DNA of 64,000 nucleotides from RYN-124 sp033851845 (GCA_033851845.1 JAWWOH010000080.1:1-64000); one strand, 5' to 3'; positions 7,802 to 16,150 are shown, numbered from the stretch's first letter. Numbers and translations are program-made. Notes: generated by a model from the letters alone, not told the origin.

Positions 7802-9136
7802 CTAGCGGTTCTGGACCGTCTTGGCGTAGAGGTCGAGCAGTCGGCCGTCGGGGTCGTAGGTCTTCTTCAGGACGTCGTACGCCGGCCCGTTGTAGAGCTG
7901 CCAGAAGTGGTCGGGCTCGTAGAACGACGTGGAGTAGAGCGACTTGCGCCCGTCCAGGTCGTCGACGAGCTTCTCGATCAGCCTGTTGTGGTGGTTCTCG
8001 TCCTGGCCGGGCTTCTCCGCAACCGTGCCCCAGAAGCCGATGTTGACGTAGAGCACGTTCGGGTCGAACTGGTAGAGGTCCCACACCGCCTCCGGGTCGC
8101 GCTGCTGCATCGGGCAGAACCACACCGGCTCCATCCCGACCTCGCGGGCGAAGACGTCCATGAAGTCCGCGAGCCGGTCGACCGGCACCTCGACGTCCTG
8201 CACGACGTCCTCACGCGGCGGCTGTCCCTTGCGCAGGTCCCAGCGGGTCTTCCAGCGGTGCTTCTTCTCGAACGCGACGAGCTTCCAGTAGACGTCGCTG
8301 CGCTTGTACTTGCGCGGGATCCAGCGGCGGTACCTGGGGTTCTGCGCGCCGAACGCGCGCGAGCACCAGAACCAGTCGGTGTCCCAGCGCCAGAGGTAGT
8401 CCTTCACCGTGAGCGTGTCGGTCGCCTTGGTCTGGATCGACCGGTAGTAGATGTCCATGCCGGTGTAGTCGCTGACGCTGTCGGCGGTGTCGCTCCAGCT
8501 GCCGAGAGTCACGTAGACCTCGGTCGGCGTGAACCACGTGCCGTCGATGAAGTCGGCCTCCCTGTTGAAGCAGGCCTTGCGCATGACCTCTGCGGCCTCT
8601 GCGGTGCTGTCGCACCGCACGTGCCGGAGTGCGACGTACGGCTTGACCTTCTCGAGCTCGATGCGCAACCGCAGGGCGTAGCCGAGGGTGCCGTAGGAGT
8701 TGGGGAAGCCGAAGAACAGGTCGGGGTTCTCGGTCTTGGAGCAGGTGACGACGCGACCGTCGCCGGTGAGGATGTCCATCTCGATGACCGACTCGTGCGG
8801 CGTGCCGTTACGGAAGCTGGGCGACTCGATCCCGACGCCACTGACCGCGCCGCCGAGGGTGATGGTCTTCAGCTGCGGGACGACCAGCGGCATCAGTCCG
8901 TACGGCAGAACGGCGTCGACAAGGTCTTCGTACGTCGTCATCCCGAGCACGTCGGCCGTGTGCGTTTCGGTGTCGACGCTGAGGACGCCGGAGAAGCCGG
9001 AGACGTCCAGGAGCGGCGCGTTGGTCGCGGCGCGGGTGCGGAACAGGTTGGACGTGCGCTTGCCCAGCCGGACGGGCGCGTCGACGGGCAGGGCGGCGTA
9101 CTGCTCGCGAAGTCGAGCCACGAGTGCGTCGTACAA
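7802..9136 (-). CDS. tmsA: FAD-binding oxidoreductase (10-methylene fatty acyl reductase, BfaA/TmsA-like)
   Basis: A 444-aa flavoprotein of the PCMH/vanillyl-alcohol-oxidase fold. The FAD-binding N-terminal half includes MTTYEDLVDAVLPYGLMPLV and the pyrophosphate-binding stretch TLGGAVSGVGIES, and the C-terminal half has the family's YRRWIPRKYKR and YVNIGFWGT segments, which resemble the DHCR24-like reductases. Together with the downstream methyltransferase it should reduce the 10-methylene intermediate to the 10-methyl chain at the membrane surface. The start is TTG, preceded by a GGGGGA ribosome site about 7 nt upstream; a downstream GTG is the alternative. It is first in a two-gene operon. 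Presence of 10-methyl C18:0 in the organism would confirm the role. Confidence 0.85.
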   Translation of the reverse strand: MYDALVARLREQYAALPVDAPVRLGKRTSNLFRTRAATNAPLLDVSGFSGVLSVDTETHTADVLGMTTYEDLVDAVLPYGLMPLVVPQLKTITLGGAVSGVGIESPSFRNGTPHESVIEMDILTGDGRVVTCSKTENPDLFFGFPNSYGTLGYALRLRIELEKVKPYVALRHVRCDSTAEAAEVMRKACFNREADFIDGTWFTPTEVYVTLGSWSDTADSVSDYTGMDIYYRSIQTKATDTLTVKDYLWRWDTDWFWCSRAFGAQNPRYRRWIPRKYKRSDVYWKLVAFEKKHRWKTRWDLRKGQPPREDVVQDVEVPVDRLADFMDVFAREVGMEPVWFCPMQQRDPEAVWDLYQFDPNVLYVNIGFWGTVAEKPGQDENHHNRLIEKLVDDLDGRKSLYSTSFYEPDHFWQLYNGPAYDVLKKTYDPDGRLLDLYAKTVQNR

Positions 9137-9195
9137 ACCCCATCCCCCTTCTTCGCGGCACAGGCTAGACCCCTCCGGCCTGGTATCAACGGCCC

Positions 9196-9552
9196 ATGGC
9201 CATCCCCTACGTCCACGCGATCACCGTCGACTGCACGGACCCAGAGGCAATGGCGGCGTTCTGGGGTCCCCTCCTGGGCGTGGAGGTCCGCGGCCGCTGG
9301 GAGCAGTACGTCGGCATGACTCCGCCGGCGCCCGGCCATCCGCGGCTGCTCTTCCAGACGGTCGACGGTCCGCGGCCTGAGCACCGAACCACGCATGTCG
9401 ACCTGCACGTGGAGGAGGACGAGCTCGAGTCGGTCACCGCCCGCGTGCTCGAACTGGGCGGCACAGTCGTCGACGACCAGGTGCACGACGAGACCCGCTG
9501 GCGCGTCTGCGCCGACCCCGAGGGCAACCCCTTCTGCCTCGTGCCCGGCTGA
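9196..9552 (+). CDS. VOC-superfamily (glyoxalase-like) protein
   Basis: A 118-aa protein of the vicinal-oxygen-chelate fold, close to the single-domain 'glyoxalase-like' type common in actinobacteria. The pattern VHAITVDCTDPEAMAAFWGPLLGVEV gives the first beta-alpha-beta unit, TTHVDLHVEEDELE the second metal-side strand, and DPEGNPFCLVPG the conserved C-terminal end. His and Glu residues at the usual metal positions are present, but substrate cannot be read from sequence (lactoylglutathione lyase, dioxygenase or antibiotic-binding roles all occur). A TATCAA hexamer ends 6 nt before the ATG. It is followed by an SDR gene with its own -10 element. Confidence 0.85.
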   Translation: MAIPYVHAITVDCTDPEAMAAFWGPLLGVEVRGRWEQYVGMTPPAPGHPRLLFQTVDGPRPEHRTTHVDLHVEEDELESVTARVLELGGTVVDDQVHDETRWRVCADPEGNPFCLVPG

Positions 9553-9562
9553 GCCGGGCGCC

Positions 9563-9568
9563 TAGGCT
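9563..9568 (+). promoter_or_regulatory. -10 hexamer TAGGCT, leaderless type
   Basis: TAGGCT ends 6 nt before the ATG of the SDR gene, with no Shine-Dalgarno sequence between them. Confidence 0.5.
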
Positions 9569-9574
9569 TCCGAC

Positions 9575-10366
9575 ATGGAGCTCCGTGGTCGTACCGTCCT
9601 CGTCACCGGCGCAACGGGTGGGATCGGTCACGCGATCGCACGGGCCCTGCACCGGGAAGGCGCGAAGCTACTGCTCACCGGCCGCCGCACCGACGTGCTC
9701 GAACCACTGGCGAAGGAGACGGCCGGTCGGGCAATCGCGTGCGACCTGTCCGACGCCGCCGAGGTGGACCGGTTGGCCGCGGAGTGCGCCGACGCCGACG
9801 TGCTCGTGGCCAACGCCGCGTTGCCGGCGTCCGGGCTGCTCACGTCGTTCAGCGCCGCCGAGCTCGATGCAGCCCTTGACGTGAACCTGCGGGCGCCGAT
9901 CGTCCTCACCCGCCTGCTGCTGGAGGGCTGGACGGCACGCGGCGCCGGACACGCCGTCTACATCTCCTCCATCGCGGGGAAGGTCGGCACGGCCGGCGGT
10001 TCGCTGTACTCCGCAACGAAGTTCGGACTGCGCGGCTTCGCGCAGGGGATGCGCGACGAGATGCACGGCAGCCCGATCGGCATCAGCGTCATCAACCCCG
10101 GCTTCATCCGTGACGCGGGCATGTTCGCGGACTCGGGTGCGAAGCTGCCGAAGTTCGTCGGCAGCAACACTCCGGAAGACGTTGCGTCGGCCGTTGTCCG
10201 CTGCATCACCGACGACAAGGGCGACGTCGACGTCGCGCCGGCCTTCATCCGGTTGAGCGCGAAGCTGAACGCCCTGACTCCCGAGCTCGTCGCAGGCCTG
10301 AGCCGTCGTCTCGGCGGCAGCGTCGTGTCCCAGGAGATAGCCAAGGGTCAGCGCAACAAGCGCTGA
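9575..10366 (+). CDS. SDR-family NAD(P)-dependent oxidoreductase
   Basis: A 263-aa classical short-chain dehydrogenase. The Rossmann glycine motif TGATGGIG occurs at residues 11-18, the NAA motif in VLVANAALP, the catalytic Ser in YISSIAGK, and Tyr-x3-Lys in YSATKFG, so the active site is complete. The Arg after the first strand (GRRTDVLE) suggests NADPH preference. The basic C-terminal tail QRNKR is short. The ATG is favoured by the leaderless -10 hexamer. Substrate unknown; SDRs of this type act on hydroxysteroids, acyl chains or keto sugars. The 212-bp non-coding DNA that follows contains a conspicuous inverted repeat. Confidence 0.88.
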   Translation: MELRGRTVLVTGATGGIGHAIARALHREGAKLLLTGRRTDVLEPLAKETAGRAIACDLSDAAEVDRLAAECADADVLVANAALPASGLLTSFSAAELDAALDVNLRAPIVLTRLLLEGWTARGAGHAVYISSIAGKVGTAGGSLYSATKFGLRGFAQGMRDEMHGSPIGISVINPGFIRDAGMFADSGAKLPKFVGSNTPEDVASAVVRCITDDKGDVDVAPAFIRLSAKLNALTPELVAGLSRRLGGSVVSQEIAKGQRNKR

Positions 10367-10444
10367 CGCGCAGGATGCCGCAGGGCGCCGGCGCGCGGGC
10401 CCCTTCTGCCTCGTCCCCCGCGGAGCCGTCGGGCTGACGCCTCG

Positions 10445-10517
10445 CAACACACAAAGTCGCGCGTCGATGACGCCCAGCACGCTCAACGTGTGCCCCAGCG
10501 TCACACTTTGTGTGTTG
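10445..10517. repeat. 13-bp perfect inverted repeat, 47-nt spacer, upstream of recQ-like gene
   Basis: CAACACACAAAGT at 10445-10457 and its exact complement at 10505-10517 bracket 47 nt. Both arms are AT-richer than the surroundings. A weak inner dyad (TGACGC/GCGTCA) could extend the structure. There is no T-tract, so it is not a simple terminator. It lies between the SDR gene and the helicase gene, ending 61 bp before the latter. Confidence 0.7.
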
Positions 10518-10578
10518 GCTCACGACAAGAAGGCGGCCCAGCGGGAGGGTGTCGCTGCCCTGGGGCAGGGTGGGGTGC

Positions 10579-12642
10579 ATGGACCGCGACGACGCCGAGA
10601 GGTACCTCCGCGCGCTCGCGGGTGAGGACGCCCGCCTCCGCGACGACCAGTGGACCGCGATCGAGGCACTCGTTCGCGACCGGCGACGGGCGCTCGTCGT
10701 ACAGAGAACCGGGTGGGGCAAGTCGGCCGTCTACTTCATCGCCACGGCGATGCTCCGCAAGACCGGATCCGGACCGACCGTCATCGTCAGCCCGCTCCTC
10801 GCCCTGATGCGCAACCAGGTCGCTGCGGCGCAGCGCGCCGGCATCAACGCCGTGACCGTCAACAGCAGCAACGTCGAGGAGTGGCAGGGCGTCTACGACG
10901 ACGTCCAGAGCGGCGCGGTCGACGTGCTCCTGGTGAGCCCGGAGCGGTTGAACAACCCCGGCTTCCGCGACGCCGTACTCCCCCAGCTCGCTGCCAGCGC
11001 CGGCCTCGTCGTCGTGGACGAGGCGCACTGCATCAGCGACTGGGGCCATGACTTCCGCCCCGACTACCGGCGGATCCGCACGCTGCTCGACGACCTTCCT
11101 TCGGGTACGCCGGTGCTGGCGACGACCGCGACCGCCAACGAGCGCGTCATCGCCGACGTCGCCGACCAGCTCGGCACGGACACCCTCGTCCTACGCGGCT
11201 CGCTCGAGCGCGAGTCGCTGCATCTGGCAGTGCTGTCGCTGCCGTCAGCCGGCCACCGCTGGGCCTGGCTCGCGGACCGCCTGCCGGAGCTACCGGGCTC
11301 GGGCATCGTCTACACGCTCACGGTTGCCGCCGCCGACGAGCTCGCGTCGTTCCTGCGCGGCCGCGGCATCAGCGCCGCGGCCTACTCCGGTCGCACCGAT
11401 GACGCAGAGCGGCGTACGGCGGAGGACGACCTGCTCAACAACCGCGTGAAGGCTCTGGTCGCGACGAGTGCGCTGGGGATGGGCTTCGACAAGCCCGACC
11501 TCGGCTTCGTGATTCACGTCGGCGCGCCACCGTCGCCGATCGCCTACTACCAGCAGGTCGGCCGCGCCGGTCGCGGCGTCGAGCGCGCCGACGTCATCCT
11601 GCTGCCGGGCGCCGAGGATGAGGCCATCTGGCGATACTTCGCGTCGCTCGCGTTCCCGTCGCAGGAGCAGGTCGAGCAGACGCTCGCCGTTCTCGGTGAC
11701 CGACCGATGTCGACAGCAGCACTCGAGGCGCACGTCGACCTGCGTCGTACGCGCTTGGAGACGATGCTGAAGGTGCTCGACGTCGATGGCGCCGTACGGC
11801 GGGTGAGCGGCGGCTGGGTCGCGACGGGACAGTCATGGACGTACGACGGGGAGCGCTACGCCCGTGTCGCCGCGGACCGGTCGGCGGAGCAGCAGGCGAT
11901 GCGGGCCTACGCCGCGACGGACGGGTGCCGGATGGAGTTCCTGCGCCGGCAGCTCGACGACCCCGGAGCGCAGCCGTGCGGGCGGTGCGACCGCTGCACC
12001 GACCGACCGCTCTCCCCGGATGTGGCAGCGGCGTCGCTGGCCGCGGCGCAGGCAGCGCTCGGTCGCCCCGGCGTCGAGGTGGAGGCGCGCCGGATGTGGC
12101 CCACCGGGCTGACGGCACTCGGCGTCGAGCTGTCCGGGCGCATCCCGGCGGAGCTGCAGGCCGACAGCGGGCGCGCGCTCGGGCGGTTGTCGGACATCGG
12201 CTGGGGCAGCCGGCTGCGCGAGCTCTTCACCGGACCCGACCAGGCCGTGCCCGAGGACGTGCTGCGGGCGGTCGTGCAGGTGCTCGCCGGGTGGGGTTGG
12301 GAGACCAGGCCGACCGGCGTCGTGGGCCTGCCGTCGCGCAGCCGTCCACTGCTCGTGTCGAGCCTGTCGAGGCGGCTGTCCGACGTGGGTCGGCTGCCGC
12401 TGCTCGGCACCCTGGAACGCGTCCACGACAGCAGTGTGCACGGCGGCAGCAACAGCGCGCAGCGGCTGCTCGCGGTGCACGGCGCATTTGCCCTGCCGTC
12501 CGATCTGAAGCTCGACGGAGGCCCGGTGCTGCTGGTCGACGACCGCATCGACACGGGCTGGACGATGACGGAGGCGGCTCGCCTGCTGCGTGCTGGTGGC
12601 GCGGGTCACGTGCTCCCGCTCGCACTCGCGACGGAAGGCTGA
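10579..12642 (+). CDS. RecQ-family ATP-dependent DNA helicase fused to a phosphoribosyltransferase-like domain
   Basis: A 687-aa two-part protein. Residues 1-480 are a superfamily 2 RecQ helicase: motif I QRTGWGKS (42-49), motif II DEAH (147-150) followed by CISDWGHDFR, motif VI YYQQVGRAGR, and a zinc-binding set C450/C467/C470/C473. RecQ enzymes unwind forked or recombining DNA with 3'-5' polarity. Residues about 560-687 look like a type I phosphoribosyltransferase: LLVDDRIDTGWTMTEA (from about residue 651) is the PRPP-loop signature. The fusion recurs in actinobacteria, but the role of the C-terminal domain is unknown. The ATG start fits a CAGGGT hexamer 7 nt upstream; earlier in-frame starts would run through the inverted repeat. 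Confidence 0.9.
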   Translation: MDRDDAERYLRALAGEDARLRDDQWTAIEALVRDRRRALVVQRTGWGKSAVYFIATAMLRKTGSGPTVIVSPLLALMRNQVAAAQRAGINAVTVNSSNVEEWQGVYDDVQSGAVDVLLVSPERLNNPGFRDAVLPQLAASAGLVVVDEAHCISDWGHDFRPDYRRIRTLLDDLPSGTPVLATTATANERVIADVADQLGTDTLVLRGSLERESLHLAVLSLPSAGHRWAWLADRLPELPGSGIVYTLTVAAADELASFLRGRGISAAAYSGRTDDAERRTAEDDLLNNRVKALVATSALGMGFDKPDLGFVIHVGAPPSPIAYYQQVGRAGRGVERADVILLPGAEDEAIWRYFASLAFPSQEQVEQTLAVLGDRPMSTAALEAHVDLRRTRLETMLKVLDVDGAVRRVSGGWVATGQSWTYDGERYARVAADRSAEQQAMRAYAATDGCRMEFLRRQLDDPGAQPCGRCDRCTDRPLSPDVAAASLAAAQAALGRPGVEVEARRMWPTGLTALGVELSGRIPAELQADSGRALGRLSDIGWGSRLRELFTGPDQAVPEDVLRAVVQVLAGWGWETRPTGVVGLPSRSRPLLVSSLSRRLSDVGRLPLLGTLERVHDSSVHGGSNSAQRLLAVHGAFALPSDLKLDGGPVLLVDDRIDTGWTMTEAARLLRAGGAGHVLPLALATEG

Positions 12643-12644
12643 CC

Positions 12645-12650
12645 TAACGT
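12645..12650 (+). promoter_or_regulatory. -10 hexamer TAACGT, leaderless type
   Basis: TAACGT ends 7 nt before the ATG of the SDR gene, in the 15-bp gap after the helicase stop codon. Confidence 0.5.
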
Positions 12651-12657
12651 CTGCGGC

Positions 12658-13602
12658 ATGACCGCATGGACGCCACGACAGCTGGCCGAGCAGACCGGAC
12701 GCACGTTCGTCATCACCGGCGGCAACAGCGGCATCGGACTGGAGGCCGCGCGAGACCTCGCCGGCAGGGGCGGTCACGTCGTGCTCGCCGTACGAGATCT
12801 GGCGGCCGGTGAGAAGGCGCGCGCAGCGATCACAGCAAGCGGCGCCAAGGGATCGGCCGAGGTGCGACACCTCGATCTCGCCGACCTCGACAGCGTCGCC
12901 GCGTTCGCCAAGGGGCTGTCCGAGCAGCTCGAGTCCGACGGCCGGCTGCTCAACGCCCTGGTGTGCAACGCCGGCGTGATGGGCGGTCCGCTGCTCTACA
13001 CGACCCAGGGCTTCGAGCGCCAGGTCGGCACCAACCACCTCGGCCACGTCGCCCTGGTCTCTGCCCTGTGGCCGGCGCTGCACAGCGCGGCGGGCCGCGT
13101 CGTCGTCGTGAGCAGCATCGCGTCGCGCGGTGGACGGCTGTCGACGTCGACCACCCGCGACGATCTCGTCGCCCCTTCGCCGTACGCAGCCGGCAAGGTC
13201 TATGCCAACTCGAAGCAGGCCAACCTGCTGTTCGCGCAGGAGCTGCACCGCCGGGTCGTCACGGCCGGATCGCCCGTGAGCGTCGTCGCCTGCCACCCAG
13301 GGGTCAGCTGGACCAACCTGTTCGCGCGGCAGATGCGCGACGAGGGCAAGGGCTGGATGGTGCCGCTCCTCACGCTGGTCCGACCGATCGTCTTCCAGTC
13401 GGCTGCCGCCGGCGCGCTGCCGACGCTGCGGGCACTGGATCCGAGTACGCCGAGCGGCGCGTTCGTCGGACCGAAGCTCCTGAACGGCGCCCGTGGGAAG
13501 CCGGAGATCCTCGACGTCTTCTCGACCGGCGCCGATCCCGAGGTCGCGAAGCATCTCTGGGAGCTCACCGACGAGATCCTCGGCGCACCGATCCCGCTCT
13601 GA
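12658..13602 (+). CDS. SDR-family oxidoreductase (retinol/protochlorophyllide-reductase-like)
   Basis: A 314-aa extended-type short-chain dehydrogenase. TGGNSGIG (residues 20-27) binds the nucleotide, AVRDLAAGEKAR indicates NADPH, CNAGVM is the NNAG-equivalent, VVVSSIASRGG supplies Ser, and YANSKQAN (after PYAAGKV) supplies Tyr and Lys. The sequence style (GNSGIGLEAARDLAGRGGHVVLAVRD) matches the WWOX/retinol-dehydrogenase-like group abundant in mycobacteria and relatives. Substrate unknown. A leaderless -10 hexamer in the 15-bp gap indicates a separate promoter from the upstream helicase. The Crp/Fnr gene follows 34 bp later with its own -10 element. Confidence 0.88.
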   Translation: MTAWTPRQLAEQTGRTFVITGGNSGIGLEAARDLAGRGGHVVLAVRDLAAGEKARAAITASGAKGSAEVRHLDLADLDSVAAFAKGLSEQLESDGRLLNALVCNAGVMGGPLLYTTQGFERQVGTNHLGHVALVSALWPALHSAAGRVVVVSSIASRGGRLSTSTTRDDLVAPSPYAAGKVYANSKQANLLFAQELHRRVVTAGSPVSVVACHPGVSWTNLFARQMRDEGKGWMVPLLTLVRPIVFQSAAAGALPTLRALDPSTPSGAFVGPKLLNGARGKPEILDVFSTGADPEVAKHLWELTDEILGAPIPL

Positions 13603-13624
13603 GGTCCGAAGCCGTCGACCGGAC

Positions 13625-13630
13625 TACGGT
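13625..13630 (+). promoter_or_regulatory. -10 hexamer TACGGT, leaderless type
   Basis: TACGGT ends 6 nt before the GTG used as start of the Crp/Fnr gene and decides that start over others in the open frame. Confidence 0.5.
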
Positions 13631-13636
13631 GTCGCC

Positions 13637-14284
13637 GTGTCATCCGTGTCCGACCTGCTCGCCGACGTACCCCTGCTCGCCGACGCTGCTCCCGAGCTGC
13701 GCGACCGGCTCGCGTCCACGGCGTACCCGAAGAAGCTGTCCCGCGGGCAGGTGCTCTTCGTGGAGGGTGAGCCCTGCGACGCGATCTACGTCGTGCGGAG
13801 CGGCCGGCTGAAGGTATCGGTGACCTCGCAGCACGGCGACGAGCTCGTGCTGTCCGTCCTCGGGCCCGGCGAGTCCGTCGGGGAGCTCGGGATCGTCGAC
13901 GGCGGGGCACGATCCGCCGGCGCTCTCGCGATCGAGGACTCCGAGCTGGTCTGCCTGCCGCGGGATGCGGTGATGACCCTGCTCCACTCGTCACCGGAGG
14001 CTGCACTTGCCCTCGCCGTGGAGCTGGCCGCGACGCTGCGCCGGCTCACCAACTCGGCCGCCGACCTGGTGTTCCTCGACTTGCCGCGGCGGCTCGCCAA
14101 GCTGCTGGTGACGGGCGATGTCGACGGCATGGCGCAGGCGCAGGTCGCGGCCCGGCTGGGCGTCGGCCGGCAGAGCCTGAACAAAGCGCTCAACCGGTTC
14201 GCCGACCGCGGCTGGGTCGAGGTGCAGCGGGCGGCCGTCGTCGTACAGGACCGGGCGGCGCTGCAGAAGTTCGCCGACTCCTAG
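13637..14284 (+). CDS. Crp/Fnr-family transcriptional regulator
   Basis: A 215-aa cytosolic DNA-binding regulator. Residues about 10-120 are the cyclic-nucleotide-binding beta roll, with GQVLFVEGEPCDAIYVVRSG and the PGESVGELGIVDGGARSA loop that in CRP holds the phosphate-binding Arg and Glu. Residues about 160-210 are a winged helix-turn-helix (AQVAARLGVGRQSLNKALN). The cyclic-nucleotide pocket residues E and R/A are largely conserved, so cAMP binding is possible but not proven. There is no FNR-type cysteine cluster. It starts at GTG behind a leaderless -10 hexamer and shares a CTAG with the stop codon of the convergent oxidoreductase gene. Confidence 0.9.
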   Translation: MSSVSDLLADVPLLADAAPELRDRLASTAYPKKLSRGQVLFVEGEPCDAIYVVRSGRLKVSVTSQHGDELVLSVLGPGESVGELGIVDGGARSAGALAIEDSELVCLPRDAVMTLLHSSPEAALALAVELAATLRRLTNSAADLVFLDLPRRLAKLLVTGDVDGMAQAQVAARLGVGRQSLNKALNRFADRGWVEVQRAAVVVQDRAALQKFADS

Positions 14285-15279
14285 GACTGGATGCGCACGA
14301 CCATCTTCCCGGTGTTGTCGCCGCGCAGCAGGCCGAGGAAGGCCTCCGGTGCGTTCTCGAGCCCGTCGACGAACGTCTCCCGGACGACGAGCTCGCCGTT
14401 CGCCAGCCACGCCCCGACCTCGCGGACGAACTCCGGCAGCAGGTCGCTGTGGTCACTGACCAGGAACCCCTGCAGCCGCAGCCGCTTGCTGACCAGCATC
14501 GTCATGTTGCGCGGCCCCGGCTCGGGCGCAGTGTTGTTGTACTGGCTGATCATCCCGCAGATGGCCGCCCGTCCGTGCGGGTTGAGCACGTGGATGGCAG
14601 CCTCGAGGTGATCGCCGCCAACGTTGTCGAAGTAGACGTCGATGCCCGCGGGGGCGAAGGTCCGCAGCTGGTCGAGCACCGGCGCGTCCTTGTAGTTGAA
14701 GGCCGCGTCGAAGCCCAGCTCCTCGACCAGCCACCGCACCTTGTCCGGCGACCCGGCGCTGCCGACGACCGTCGCGCCACGGCGCTTGGCGAACTGCCCG
14801 ACCAGGCTGCCGACGGCTCCCGCCGCCCCGCTGACGAAGACGGTCTCGCCCTCCTTCATCGCGGCCACACCGAACAGTCCGGCGTACGCCGTCAGTCCAG
14901 GCATACCGAGCACACCGAGGTGGTACGACGGCGGAACTCCGGGCTCCACCCGTCGGAACGACGTGGCCGGTCCGACCGCGTAGTCCCGCCAGCCCTGCAT
15001 GTGCAGCACCAGGTCGCCGACCTTGTGCGACTCGGCCATCGACTCGACGACCTCACCGACCGCGCCGCCCTGCAGCGCCTCGCCCACCTGGAACGGCGGC
15101 ACGTAGCTCTTCACGTCGTTCATCCGGCCGCGCATGTACGGGTCGACCGACATGACGAGGTTGTGCACGACGAGCTCGCCCTCGGCCGGCGAAGGCACCT
15201 CGACCTCGGCGAGCTCGAAGTCGCTGGGCTTCGGCTCCCCGACCGGTCTGGCGGCGAGGCGGATCTCACGGCTGTTCAT
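14281..15279 (-). CDS. NADP-dependent MDR-family oxidoreductase (CurA/leukotriene-B4-dehydrogenase-like)
   Basis: A 332-aa zinc-independent medium-chain reductase. LVMSVDPYMRGRM near residue 45 is the hallmark of the CurA/prostaglandin-reductase group, VSGAAGAVGSLVGQFAKRRG is the NADP-binding fold with AAGAVG, and DVYFDNVGGDHLEAA the conserved tail of the Rossmann domain. These enzymes reduce the C=C bond of alpha,beta-unsaturated carbonyls. Its start lies 14 nt inside the end of the upstream enoyl-CoA hydratase gene, so the two form a coupled operon, consistent with acyl-chain or unsaturated-carbonyl metabolism. Confidence 0.9.
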   Translation of the reverse strand: MNSREIRLAARPVGEPKPSDFELAEVEVPSPAEGELVVHNLVMSVDPYMRGRMNDVKSYVPPFQVGEALQGGAVGEVVESMAESHKVGDLVLHMQGWRDYAVGPATSFRRVEPGVPPSYHLGVLGMPGLTAYAGLFGVAAMKEGETVFVSGAAGAVGSLVGQFAKRRGATVVGSAGSPDKVRWLVEELGFDAAFNYKDAPVLDQLRTFAPAGIDVYFDNVGGDHLEAAIHVLNPHGRAAICGMISQYNNTAPEPGPRNMTMLVSKRLRLQGFLVSDHSDLLPEFVREVGAWLANGELVVRETFVDGLENAPEAFLGLLRGDNTGKMVVRIQS

Positions 15280-16096
15280 GGGTGTCCTTTTGTCGGGCGG
15301 CCGCGAAGTCCGGCCGTCGCTTGGCGAGGAATGCGGCCACACCCTCGGCGTACTCGGCACTCGTCCACGAGCGCTCGTAGAGCGCGCGTACGTCGTCGTC
15401 CTCATCGAGGCGCCCGGAGAAGGCCCGCTCGATCAGGGCCTTGCCACCGGTCAGTGACACTCGGGCTCGCTCGGACATCGAGCGAGCGAGGGCATACGCG
15501 CGCGCCTCGACGTCACCCGGTGGGTGCACCTCGTGAACCAGTCCGATGCGCAACGCCTGGTCGGCATCGAGCAGGTCGCCGGTCAGCAGGATCCAGCGGG
15601 CCCAGGCGGCCCCGACGGTCTCGACCAGGCGAGCGGTCGAGCCGAGTGCGTAGACGATCCCGAGCTTGGCCGGCGTGATGCCGAACCTCGCCGTCGGGTC
15701 GCAGACCCGCAGATCGCACGCGACCGCGACCTGCGTCCCACCGCCGATCGCGATGCCCTGCACGAGCGCGATCGTCGGTTTCGGGAAGTCCATCAGGGCG
15801 CGCTCGCCGGCGGCCACCGCGTCGCTGTAGCGGCGAGCACCCTGCGGTTCGGCCCGCAGCGTCGTGAACTCCGAGATGTCCGCCCCCGCCGAGAACGGGC
15901 CACCGGGGGTGCCGCGCAGGACCACCGCGTCCACCGCGTCGTCCGCAGCGAGGACCGGCATCACCCGCGCGAACGCCGACCACATCGCGAACGAGATCGC
16001 GTTGTGCTTGTCCGGTCGGTGCATGCGGATCGTGACGACCCCACCGTCGCGCGAGACGACGAGGGACTCGGCGGCGTCGCCGAGCGGCAGGTCCAT
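15266..16096 (-). CDS. Enoyl-CoA hydratase/isomerase family protein
   Basis: A 276-aa crotonase-fold enzyme acting on acyl-CoA thioesters. GGPFSAGADISEF forms the first oxyanion-hole segment, ALVQGIAIGGGTQVAVACDLR the second, and TPAKLGIVYALGSTARLVETVG carries the catalytic-loop region. One of the two usual catalytic Glu residues is replaced (IVYALG where hydratases have PE), so hydratase activity is not assured; isomerase or hydrolase roles are possible. Start at MDLPLGD, with CAGGAT 6 nt upstream as a leaderless promoter candidate. First gene of an operon with the MDR oxidoreductase; the divergent NUDIX gene starts 55 bp away. Confidence 0.87.
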   Translation of the reverse strand: MDLPLGDAAESLVVSRDGGVVTIRMHRPDKHNAISFAMWSAFARVMPVLAADDAVDAVVLRGTPGGPFSAGADISEFTTLRAEPQGARRYSDAVAAGERALMDFPKPTIALVQGIAIGGGTQVAVACDLRVCDPTARFGITPAKLGIVYALGSTARLVETVGAAWARWILLTGDLLDADQALRIGLVHEVHPPGDVEARAYALARSMSERARVSLTGGKALIERAFSGRLDEDDDVRALYERSWTSAEYAEGVAAFLAKRRPDFAAARQKDTHEQP

Positions 16097-16150
16097 CCGT
16101 CCATCCTGCTGGGACGTGCATCCCCGGAGCTCATCGGGTAGGCAGGTGGC

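Noticed and set aside
7907..9319. A 470-codon plus-strand frame opposite the FAD oxidoreductase
   Set aside because: No family resemblance; the minus-strand gene and its operon partner explain the region.
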